Below, in pieces: positions 57,196-64,000 of a DNA stretch of 64,000 nt (position 1 is the stretch's first letter; every line of letters begins with the position of its first letter). A model generated the notes under the pieces. That model worked only from the letters and a program-made list of their open reading frames with translations, was not told where the DNA came from and searched no databases. Source of the stretch: Prevotella merdae (GTDB taxonomy: Bacteria; Bacteroidota; Bacteroidia; Bacteroidales; Bacteroidaceae); assembly GCF_900290275.1 (NCBI RefSeq), contig NZ_LT985324.1:559610-623609 (forward strand), read 5' to 3'. A program made the translations under genes and the position numbers.

Positions 57196-58008
57196 TTATT
57201 CATATTTGTCCATTAAACATGCATTGAAAGTCCGTTGTGCCTTAGGCGGTTCACTATATCCACTGCCTTGCAAGCGGTTTGTAGTATTCCATTGGTCTTT
57301 CCAGTAATCTTCAAGCAGACGTTGCAACTTGGCAGGAGTTGAACGCAAGTAACGCTTGGGGTGAAAGCTGATGGTTGCTGTTTGCCGCATCTGCTCTATG
57401 CCTGTGGCAACAAACGAGAATTCATGTCGGCTTTCAGAAGCAGCCAGTATTAGTCCTGGCAAACCACCTAACTTCCATGGACCATTATCAAAAGGCAAGT
57501 CCAACGAATACCATGCTGTCCAAGTGCGTCCACGGAACTGACAAACGGCTTTATGGCAGGGATAACCTATAATAATAGTATCACCCTCGGCAAGTTCCCA
57601 AGAAAACGTCGGAATAGATTCTTCATAACAGAAGAAAAACTCATTGTGCAGGACATCCGTATAAGTGAGAGTGCCCCTCTGCGGAATATGCTTATAAACT
57701 TCATACTCGCGTCCTTTCTTAGATCCAAACGTATTTGCCAAGAATTGCAAATAGCTCATAGGGTCGGTATTCACACTCTTTACAGAGTCGCGTTGATGCA
57801 GAAAATGCTCAAAACGTTGGCTATAAAACCGAGACGAATGACTGCCTATATCCAACAGATTTATATCATCATACGCTTCCTTTTGCTCCAGTGTGTGTTT
57901 ATATAATGCACGATACTGCACACGCACACTTACCGTGTCCACCACCTCTTGGGAATGGACGCATGCGGCAAACAAACAAAAAGCCAATAGACTGAAAAGC
58001 TTTTTCAT
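57196..58008 (-). CDS. GLPGLI family exported protein, copy 2
   Basis: 270 residues from the ATG at 58008 (MKKLFSLLAFCLFAACVHSQ, signal peptide, possibly a lipoprotein at Cys16). Other in-frame starts lie upstream, including a GTG at 58047 that overlaps the TGA of the preceding gene, so the true start is uncertain by up to 13 codons. GLPGLI motif in WKLGGLPGLILAASESRHEF near 180, with WTAWYSLDLPFDNGP before it. Diverged from copy 1 over most of its length, with similar motif spacing. Confidence 0.88.
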   Translation of the reverse strand: MKKLFSLLAFCLFAACVHSQEVVDTVSVRVQYRALYKHTLEQKEAYDDINLLDIGSHSSRFYSQRFEHFLHQRDSVKSVNTDPMSYLQFLANTFGSKKGREYEVYKHIPQRGTLTYTDVLHNEFFFCYEESIPTFSWELAEGDTIIIGYPCHKAVCQFRGRTWTAWYSLDLPFDNGPWKLGGLPGLILAASESRHEFSFVATGIEQMRQTATISFHPKRYLRSTPAKLQRLLEDYWKDQWNTTNRLQGSGYSEPPKAQRTFNACLMDKYE

Positions 58009-58043
58009 AAGCAATATTTTATTCATAAGCATTATTTTATTAT

Positions 58044-58811
58044 TCACTCCAACTCAAATGTTGTCATAAGCAGCACATTATTGCCATCTATGTTATCTTC
58101 GTAGAAGAATCGATAGACGCCAGGCTTGTTTGGCAGAATATCGGGAAAAAGATGAGCAGTTATGGTGCCGCTTTGACCGTCGCTTAATATATGCCCAACA
58201 GCCTTGAATAGGCAGTCAGTTGGTAAAATAAACCAATTACCATCCGCACCTTGGGCTGTGATGCAATATGCTTCGCCATACATGAATTCTTTGCCACTAT
58301 GGTTGGTAATAGTGATTTTGATTTCTGTACTACCCAAAGGATAGGAGGGAGTCTCTGCCTTAATGGAAATACCATTATAAGAGCTTACTCCTGTTTTGTT
58401 ATTTATAATAGGGTCGAGTTTGTCTCCAAACTTAATGACAGACGAGTTGTATATCTGATTACGAAACTCCTGTTGCTTCTCCTTAGTGTTCCAACGGAGT
58501 GTAACATCTATGGAGTTGTCTCCTATTCCAAATCCAACGACATTTCGAAAGGCTGAAGAATTGTCTGCAGACAAATACTTCCTTTCAAGTGTTCGCATAA
58601 TTTGATTTAGTTCTTTTGGGGAAAATTTCCGCATCGAAGCCTTGCGATAGATTTTCTTCTTACCACCAGCGACTTTCTTTTTGCTAATTGTCGCTACCTT
58701 CTTTTGTTGAGCGGCAAATGACAGTTTGCAAGCTGCAAAAGCTGTTTGCATTGAAAGGAACATTGTCAATCCAATTATTATTACATTGAGGAGTTTTGGC
58801 TTCAGTCTCAT
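58044..58811 (-). CDS. Exported protein with bacterial Ig-like domain
   Basis: 255 residues from the ATG at 58811 (MRLKPKLLNVIIIGLTMF); an upstream TTG is possible. Signal peptide, then a Lys/Arg-rich linker (ISKKKVAGGKKKIYRKASMR), a middle region, and a C-terminal Ig-like beta-sandwich (about 150-255) with the pattern LGSTEIKITITNHSGKEFMY and PGVYRFFYED. Such domains are found in secreted proteins of many phyla. First gene of the operon; its TGA overlaps a possible GTG start of GLPGLI copy 2. Role unknown. Confidence 0.7.
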   Translation of the reverse strand: MRLKPKLLNVIIIGLTMFLSMQTAFAACKLSFAAQQKKVATISKKKVAGGKKKIYRKASMRKFSPKELNQIMRTLERKYLSADNSSAFRNVVGFGIGDNSIDVTLRWNTKEKQQEFRNQIYNSSVIKFGDKLDPIINNKTGVSSYNGISIKAETPSYPLGSTEIKITITNHSGKEFMYGEAYCITAQGADGNWFILPTDCLFKAVGHILSDGQSGTITAHLFPDILPNKPGVYRFFYEDNIDGNNVLLMTTFELE

Positions 58812-59018
58812 AGTTATCAGCAATTAATAATTTAACATGTAGAGAGATATGAACTCTTATAGTATATTTCTTTTCTTATGAGAAAAGTTCAATTTATTTT
58901 GCAAATATACTGTATTTTAGTTTATCCACAAAATGATGCTGCGACAATAAATGAAGCATAATCACTTTAACCTGCTATTCTGACGGTTCACACAGCATTT
59001 TTTTCGCATAAGGAATCA

Positions 59019-59046
59019 TTGTATTTATAAAAAAATAGTACCTTTG
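59019..59046 (+). promoter_or_regulatory. Promoter of the PepSY-like lipoprotein gene
   Basis: TTG at 59019-59021 and exact TACCTTTG at 59039-59046; the 17-bp spacer is short for this promoter class. Leader about 65 nt. The rest of the 292-bp gap 58812-59115 shows nothing more. Confidence 0.45.
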
Positions 59047-59115
59047 TACCGAAATAAAGATATGTTCTTGGACCAGCGTCCTTGCATAGAATTAAAAACG
59101 TAATAATCAAATAGA

Positions 59116-60012
59116 ATGAATTTATCAGAAACAAAACACTTATTGTGCGTACTGGTTGCAGCAATTACCATTATCTTATCTTCATGTAATTCAGAAAATG
59201 AGACACCTGTAAATTACAATAGTTTGCCAGAGGTAATAGCCAAGGATTTCAACAATCGCTACGGAACAAACAACATAGAGCAAGTATATACAGGAACTGA
59301 ATTCTATCGTCACACGGGGCAACAGGAAACTTTTGTCCATTGCAAGGACAAGGCTGGGAATGAATTGCTTGTGGTGTATGTAGATAATGTATGGAACCGT
59401 AGTTTGCTTACTTTATCAGACATTAATAATTTACCAGACAATGTGCGACAGAGATTTTACAAAGAACTTCCTAAATCTGTCAAATACGAATTCTGGAAGA
59501 TAAAGGAAATATCACAAGCATGTATAAGTGGAAAAAACTATGAGTTGTGTTATATTGTTCAAGATTCTTCAATGAATAAGAACTGGATCCACACACTTGT
59601 TATCGACAGCAATGGCACGGTGCTCAAGTCTTGCGAATATGAACTTAACGATAACGCTTACGTAAGACCGCTCCCTACAGATATAGACTGGATATCAGAA
59701 CATTATAGAGATGCTACAGTACTTGGATATATAAACGATCTGGGCTATGACAACTATCTAATTATGCACAACGGAGTGTTAAAGTCGGTATTGTTCGATT
59801 CACACAATATTGATTCAAAATGGAAGGAGACAAGATATGCCTTGCCAGAAGGCACTACTGTACCGAGTCGTGTGCTTGACACATTACATACAAAACATCC
59901 AGATTTCACTTATACAGAAGTCTTTGTCATAGAAAATCAATGTGGCATCTTTTATCTTTTTACTGATGGAACAAGAGCCGACCGATTAGGACATTATATT
60001 GAGGCAAACTAA
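59116..60012 (+). CDS. PepSY-like lipoprotein
   Basis: 298 residues with a lipoprotein signal ending LSSC (Cys24), then two tandem PepSY-like (DUF2874-type) repeats: one at about 35-145 (SLPEVIAKDFNNRYG, NELLVVYVDNVWNRS) and one at about 175-290 (LGYDNYLIMHNGVLKSVLFD, VPSRVLDTLHTKHPDF). These domains resemble BLIP-type inhibitors and occur in exported proteins of Bacteroidota. It has its own promoter and is followed by a small membrane protein. A binding or inhibitor role is inference. Confidence 0.7.
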   Translation: MNLSETKHLLCVLVAAITIILSSCNSENETPVNYNSLPEVIAKDFNNRYGTNNIEQVYTGTEFYRHTGQQETFVHCKDKAGNELLVVYVDNVWNRSLLTLSDINNLPDNVRQRFYKELPKSVKYEFWKIKEISQACISGKNYELCYIVQDSSMNKNWIHTLVIDSNGTVLKSCEYELNDNAYVRPLPTDIDWISEHYRDATVLGYINDLGYDNYLIMHNGVLKSVLFDSHNIDSKWKETRYALPEGTTVPSRVLDTLHTKHPDFTYTEVFVIENQCGIFYLFTDGTRADRLGHYIEAN

Positions 60013-60083
60013 AGGTATATATGGCGTCTCAATATATGAGCAGATGACAGACAAATAACTATCGAAAAAATCATCCCAACCTA

Positions 60084-60114
60084 TTTGTTTTTCTGATAAA
60101 TTTACATAACTTTG
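60084..60114 (+). promoter_or_regulatory. Promoter of the 156-aa membrane protein gene
   Basis: TTTG at 60084-60087, 19 bp spacer, TAACTTTG at 60107-60114: perfect consensus. Leader about 40 nt. Confidence 0.75.
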
Positions 60115-60160
60115 CATAAGTGAATACCTTTCAATAACTAACAATTTAAAACGGCAAAAT

Positions 60161-60631
60161 ATGGATAGACACATTAAGAATGGGATGATATCCATGGGAG
60201 TATGGATACTTTTTCTTGTTGTTTTGTTTGGTTCGTTCATGACCTTTACAGATTCCCCTTTCAGTGATCTCTTGGATGAGGAAACAGGAGGCTTAATATC
60301 TGGTGCTTTCTTCCTGGCATGGGCACTTATTTGGTTTGCCATAGGCAAGCACTATAGTCGTGACTATGAGCTTAAGAAACAAGCCTTCATCGAGAAGTAT
60401 AAAGGATTTGACGAGAATGTTACACGTACAATGTTCAAGAAGGCTTATTTCTCAGATATAGCACGTATGTTGTCTCGGGTGTTTTTCATTGCCGTGCCTT
60501 TCTATGTTGCGGCAAACGTTAAAGACACAGTGACCTTAAGGAACTGCATCTATATCGGGATTCTTATGATAATTTCCATTGCCTTGTATGGATACTATAA
60601 GAAGAATGGCACAAAGGAAATTACGCTATAG
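60161..60631 (+). CDS. Small hypothetical inner-membrane protein
   Basis: 156 residues with four hydrophobic segments: ISMGVWILFLVVLFGSFM (about 10-27), LISGAFFLAWALIWFAIG (about 44-61), a third near 103-118 (VFFIAVPFYVAA) and a fourth near 127-145 (IYIGILMIISIALYGYY). A charged cytosolic loop of 40 residues joins segments two and three. Family not recognised. Monocistronic between its own promoter and a hairpin of the ATCGGTCAAG family. Confidence 0.6.
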   Translation: MDRHIKNGMISMGVWILFLVVLFGSFMTFTDSPFSDLLDEETGGLISGAFFLAWALIWFAIGKHYSRDYELKKQAFIEKYKGFDENVTRTMFKKAYFSDIARMLSRVFFIAVPFYVAANVKDTVTLRNCIYIGILMIISIALYGYYKKNGTKEITL

Positions 60632-60648
60632 TTCGAAACAATAAAAAT

Positions 60649-60699
60649 ATCGGTCAAGCAAAGAAAAACCAATGAATGATTGGCATTTGCTTGACCGAT
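60649..60699. terminator. Repeated hairpin, ATCGGTCAAGCAAAG family
   Basis: ATCGGTCAAGCAAA and TTTGCTTGACCGAT form the outer stem, CCAAT/ATTGG an inner one. It differs from the 63291 copy by one base in 51. Lies 18 bp after the membrane protein gene. Confidence 0.8.
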
Positions 60700-60817
60700 G
60701 TATTCAAGACGACTTTTATCTCTAATTCGTTCTCTCATATACCAAGAATTTATCTCGTTCAGCAGACTCTTTAGCGAAAGGCAGCAATGTTCCCTCTGAT
60801 ACCAAATCAACCATTTA

Positions 60818-60846
60818 TTGTTTTTCTTACAAATTATTTACCTTTG
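60818..60846 (+). promoter_or_regulatory. Promoter of the TonB-receptor-like gene
   Basis: TTG at 60818-60820, 18 bp spacer, exact TACCTTTG at 60839-60846. The leader is about 145 nt, long for this window, and lies in the 368-bp gap 60632-60999. No other feature was seen in it beyond the hairpin at 60649. Confidence 0.6.
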
Positions 60847-60999
60847 CACCCAGCGAAATAAAAAAAAGAAACTATGAATTAAAATGCTTATATTGTTTTA
60901 CAAAGACAATAGGGACTTGCAGACCTAACAACAGATATGCATAAAGAAACCTGTGTTGAAAAGCTATATGAGTAAGCAAACTTCCAATAATTAATCATT

Positions 61000-63285
61000 A
61001 TGAACCATATAAACAATAGAGTTGTCATACTTTTCTTCATGCTGGTAAACGTAGCATTTTCACATGCCCAAAATGTATTTCATGGAGAAATTGTGTCGAA
61101 GAACGGCAAGGTTGGTATAGCGAATGGATATATTCTGCTTATACAAAATGGAAATATTTTCAAAACTACTTCTTCTTACAAGGATGGCAGTTTTACCATA
61201 AAGGATATTCCTGCCGGTGATTATATCGTAGAGGTTACGTGCTTAGGCTACCAAGCAATATGCGATTCTCTTAGTATAAAAGATACAACAAAACGTACCT
61301 ATAGACTAAAAGAAGAAACAAAAGAAATTGACGAGGTGACGATTGTAGCCGACCGTAGTCAGATTGTAAAAAGGACTGCCAATGGTGAAATATTCTATCT
61401 GTCGTCAGATGCAAAGAAAATGAGCAATCCATTCAGGGCTTTGCAAGAGATACCTGCCATCATATCTGATGCCAACACTTCATCTGTAAAAATGTTAAAC
61501 GGAAAAGCGCCTTTGATTCTTATCAACGGCAACATGATTAACTCTGGTATTGGACCGATTTCTCCAGCTGACATTGAGTCTGTTGAGGTTGTAAACTCTG
61601 TATCTGCACGTTATCTGCAAGAAGGTGTTACGAGCATTCTGAATATTAGATTGAAAAAGCATACCAAACCATACTTATGGCTTGAAGGAGCAACACGTCA
61701 TGAAATTCCTCTTGATAATGGTTTTGGTGTGGGGTATTTTGAAATAGGAAACCATAAGATTAGTCTTTACGGCAGAGCAGCCTATCACTATAAATACCAT
61801 GAAGATGTAGAATCATTCGTTAACCGCACGAATACTGGTTATAAACAGACTTATGACCAGTCAACTCGTAGTGATGCCAATAAATGGATAGGTGAGTTGT
61901 TGCTGAAGTATCAGATTACTCCTAATGATTATTTTGCAGCTCAACTATATGACTCATATAATACTACTAAAGGAAATACCTCGGCTCATGGAAATTATAC
62001 TACTGATATTTCACAGTGGTATAGTTTCCAATCCTTCGACACGAACAAAAGCAATATTCTCACCACGAGTCTGTATTACAAACATTCATTTTCAAAAAGT
62101 AGTGATTTAGAATTGCGTTTAGCGTACAATTTCAATAAGAATGATTATAATGCCAATCGCACAGACTCTTATGAAAAGCAACAAATCGATGCAAATACAC
62201 TATATAACAACAAACGTCATTCCGGAAGTTTCAATATTGACTATTCAAAAGAATATGCCAACAACAGTTCGCTGATAGCAGGAAGCCACAACACGCTCAT
62301 CATGGATGACATCAATAACGCCATTGGTGAAAATCCAATATTCAAACATTATAGCTATAACCAATATGTATATGTGGGTTATGGTGGCTCTCTCAAGCAT
62401 CTACACTATAATGCTTCAATTGGAATGGAAGGTATATGGGCAAAGGCAGGTGACGCCAACTATAACTATTTTCGTCCAAGGTGCAATACAAGTATTACAT
62501 GGGTAGCTAACAAACACAACTCCGTCCGCTTAAGTTATCAACTTTCAAATACAGCTCCAAATGTTGCATATCTGAACCCTTACAATACATCAACCGACTC
62601 TTTGTTTGTAAGCATAGGCAACCCGAATCTAAAGCCACAAATGACACATAGCGCCTCCATGTCATATACATTGAATGTCGGCAAGCTGTACTTCACACCT
62701 GTTGCTGACTATAAATACATAAGTGATGTGATAGAAAACTATGGCCATTCAGATGGGGGCGTTTATTATAGCACTTATGCAAATACTGGACATTTTGCCC
62801 AAATATCTGCAGGAGCTGATTTGAGTTATCGTTTTAAGTGGGGACGAGTGTATGCAGGTGGCGGTTGGAAAGCCTATTATTTCATGGGGCACAAAGCTAA
62901 AAGCTCAACCTATGTTTCATTTGGCTTTAACGCACAAGTGAAAGACTTTTCATTCTATGGCGATATAGATTACAATTCAAGAGATTACACGGCATTGGCA
63001 TGCACCACATATTCGCATCCGTCAGTTGCCAATCTACAAGTGAACTACAATTTCACACCTGACTTCTATATTGGTGTCTGCTTACAGCATGTCACTGGCG
63101 AATATAAAAGTAAGACAACGACTGTTGACGGGTCTTTCCACTCTGTAGTAGAGAATCATTACAAGGACCAAAAAATCCGTCCATGGGTAATTCTAAGATA
63201 TACTTTCCGTAAGAATGCTGACAAGAAGCATAAACTTGGCAAAGTGTTGAATAGCACCGAAGAGGGTATATCCATTATAAAGTAA
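61000..63285 (+). CDS. TonB-dependent receptor-like outer-membrane barrel protein
   Basis: 761 residues. Signal peptide up to FSHAQ, regulatory-like beta-sandwich (about 25-105, GDYIVEVTCLGYQAI), plug domain (about 105-215, IDEVTIVADRSQIVKRTANG, LNGKAPLILINGNMI, SADI-type PADIESVEVVNS), and an aromatic-rich beta-barrel to about 745. The sequence NPNLKPQMTHSASMSYTLN is a usual barrel motif of this group. The barrel ends in RPWVILRYTFRKN with a short tail. No SusD partner is adjacent, so it is not a PUL receptor pair; ligand unknown. Confidence 0.85.
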   Translation: MNHINNRVVILFFMLVNVAFSHAQNVFHGEIVSKNGKVGIANGYILLIQNGNIFKTTSSYKDGSFTIKDIPAGDYIVEVTCLGYQAICDSLSIKDTTKRTYRLKEETKEIDEVTIVADRSQIVKRTANGEIFYLSSDAKKMSNPFRALQEIPAIISDANTSSVKMLNGKAPLILINGNMINSGIGPISPADIESVEVVNSVSARYLQEGVTSILNIRLKKHTKPYLWLEGATRHEIPLDNGFGVGYFEIGNHKISLYGRAAYHYKYHEDVESFVNRTNTGYKQTYDQSTRSDANKWIGELLLKYQITPNDYFAAQLYDSYNTTKGNTSAHGNYTTDISQWYSFQSFDTNKSNILTTSLYYKHSFSKSSDLELRLAYNFNKNDYNANRTDSYEKQQIDANTLYNNKRHSGSFNIDYSKEYANNSSLIAGSHNTLIMDDINNAIGENPIFKHYSYNQYVYVGYGGSLKHLHYNASIGMEGIWAKAGDANYNYFRPRCNTSITWVANKHNSVRLSYQLSNTAPNVAYLNPYNTSTDSLFVSIGNPNLKPQMTHSASMSYTLNVGKLYFTPVADYKYISDVIENYGHSDGGVYYSTYANTGHFAQISAGADLSYRFKWGRVYAGGGWKAYYFMGHKAKSSTYVSFGFNAQVKDFSFYGDIDYNSRDYTALACTTYSHPSVANLQVNYNFTPDFYIGVCLQHVTGEYKSKTTTVDGSFHSVVENHYKDQKIRPWVILRYTFRKNADKKHKLGKVLNSTEEGISIIK

Positions 63286-63290
63286 TAAAA

Positions 63291-63348
63291 ATCGGTCAAG
63301 CAAAGACAAACCAATGAATGATTGGCATTTGCTTGACCGATATTTTTT
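63291..63348. terminator. Repeated hairpin terminator, ATCGGTCAAGCAAAG family
   Basis: 51-bp hairpin almost identical to that at 60649, followed by TTTTTT on the plus strand; ends the receptor gene and lies just beyond the stop of the convergent Rpn-family gene. Confidence 0.85.
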
Positions 63349-63354
63349 ACTCCC

Positions 63355-64000
63355 TTAACAAGAATATCGCTCTATTTCATCTTTAGAAATTCCTGTAGCT
63401 TTAGAGATGTCTTCAACAGACATTCCCATGTTCAGCAGATTCCTTGCTACTTCAGCTCGTCCCTTGGCAACGCCTTCTGCCAAACCTTCTTTACGTCCCT
63501 CGGCTCTGCCTTCCTCCATGCTTCGCTTATTAGAATCGACAAACAACAAGCGTTCTGCACCGAGTTTATCCCAAAAGTCCTCATAGGCGAGCAATTCGTC
63601 TTTCGACATAGCCGATTCCTCTACTGTCTTTAGAGCTTTGGAGGTTTCGGGATTATCCAACAGTTCTTGCGGCACTACCTTTGTCTGCTCGTCTATCTCT
63701 GTAAGGAATCTAAGCCACAGCACAGCCATTTTCTTTTCTCTGATGGAATGTGCCTGGAACTTAGGAAGCTCCACGAATGTGAAATGCAGTCCGTCAATAA
63801 TCTCATCGCTATGCAACTCATGCACAACATTATAGTTATGGATAAACTCATCGGGATATTCCTTCATGAAAATCTCATTGACAAGATTGAGCGAGTAGAC
63901 TGGTTGCAAAAACTCATACTTACGCTTCTTGTCAAGCTGACGCACAAAAGCCTTGGAAGCATTGAACAGCACACGTTGCTTGAACGCTTCAGTCCACAAC
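63355..64000 (-). CDS. Rpn/PD-(D/E)XK nuclease family transposase-like protein (5' part outside window)
   Basis: The reading frame is open to the window edge, so the N-terminus with the nuclease core is missing; 215 codons are seen. The sequence FTFVELPKFQ..., EKKMAVLWLRFLTEID matches the middle of TIGR01784-type (Rpn) proteins, and the C-terminus has the typical Glu/Gly/Arg-rich heptad stretch (EEGRAEGRKEGLAEGVAKGR) and an MSVEDISKATGISKDEI helix-turn-helix-like tail. Rpn proteins promote RecA-independent recombination by DNA nicking and occur in many copies per genome. Confidence 0.85.
   Translation of the reverse strand, partial: LWTEAFKQRVLFNASKAFVRQLDKKRKYEFLQPVYSLNLVNEIFMKEYPDEFIHNYNVVHELHSDEIIDGLHFTFVELPKFQAHSIREKKMAVLWLRFLTEIDEQTKVVPQELLDNPETSKALKTVEESAMSKDELLAYEDFWDKLGAERLLFVDSNKRSMEEGRAEGRKEGLAEGVAKGRAEVARNLLNMGMSVEDISKATGISKDEIERYSC

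Noticed and set aside
61000..63285. Receptor as part of a SusCD polysaccharide-use locus
   Set aside because: No SusD-like lipoprotein, glycosidase or sigma/anti-sigma pair is adjacent; the nearby lipoprotein is PepSY-like.

Overview
This is chromosomal DNA of a Bacteroidota bacterium, most likely Prevotellaceae (Prevotella/Segatella). The evidence is the promoter type (a TTG/TTTG element about 19-20 bp upstream of TAnnTTTG), the fused LpxC-FabZ protein, the split glycine dehydrogenase, the lack of strong Shine-Dalgarno sites, several TonB-type outer-membrane beta-barrels and two GLPGLI-family proteins. Most assignments are housekeeping genes recognised from their protein sequence. I saw no rRNA, tRNA or CRISPR array.

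Layout. 1-187: the 3' end of a group IIC intron. 236-7256: prs, a thiamine-phosphate-synthase-like gene, then gyrA and two periplasmic TPR proteins. 7257-10700: a worn accessory patch with a small plug-like secreted protein, a peptidase S51 gene and several truncated gene remnants. 10704-24526: a long minus-strand housekeeping run (PBP1A, miaA, lpxA, lpxC-fabZ, lpxD, pyrF, prfA, purM, aroE, menG, purC, phoH). 24650-31501: a DUF5715-like protein, a YihY membrane protein, an HhH protein, htpG and lpdA. 31541-37085: a structured inverted-repeat element and the glycine-cleavage operon lplA-gcvT-gcvH-gcvPA-gcvPB. 37300-37431: a 22-bp tandem repeat array. 37511-42367: an ABC-F gene, engB and pflB. 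42433-44354: a full second copy of the group IIC intron, placed directly behind the ettA terminator. 44418-53686: ettA, a 52-aa gene, pflA, rpsA, mltF and hisGDC. 53814-64000: an envelope-dominated accessory region with an operon (Ig-like protein, two GLPGLI proteins, a beta-barrel), a PepSY-like lipoprotein, a small membrane protein, a TonB-receptor-like barrel and a partial Rpn/PD-(D/E)XK transposase-family gene.

How the genes work together. lplA, gcvT/H/PA/PB and lpdA make a complete glycine cleavage system with its lipoylation enzyme and E3 subunit. pflB and pflA form the pyruvate formate-lyase pair, but are separated by ettA and the intron. lpxD/lpxC-fabZ/lpxA are consecutive lipid A genes. 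purC, purM and prs belong to purine/PRPP metabolism. hisGDC starts a histidine operon that lacks the usual hisB at its end.

The most unusual non-coding content is the pair of identical, inverted intron ends facing each other across 42 kb; two families of repeated hairpin/terminator elements (one with a GGTGTGTC core, one with an ATCGGTCAAGCAAAG arm); the 181-bp element between gcvPB and lpdA; the 22-bp tandem repeats; and a 22-bp perfect palindrome covering the hisD start codon. I found no clear new defence or mobile system. The best candidate for an uncharacterised functional unit is the GLPGLI/beta-barrel operon at 53.8-58.8 kb.
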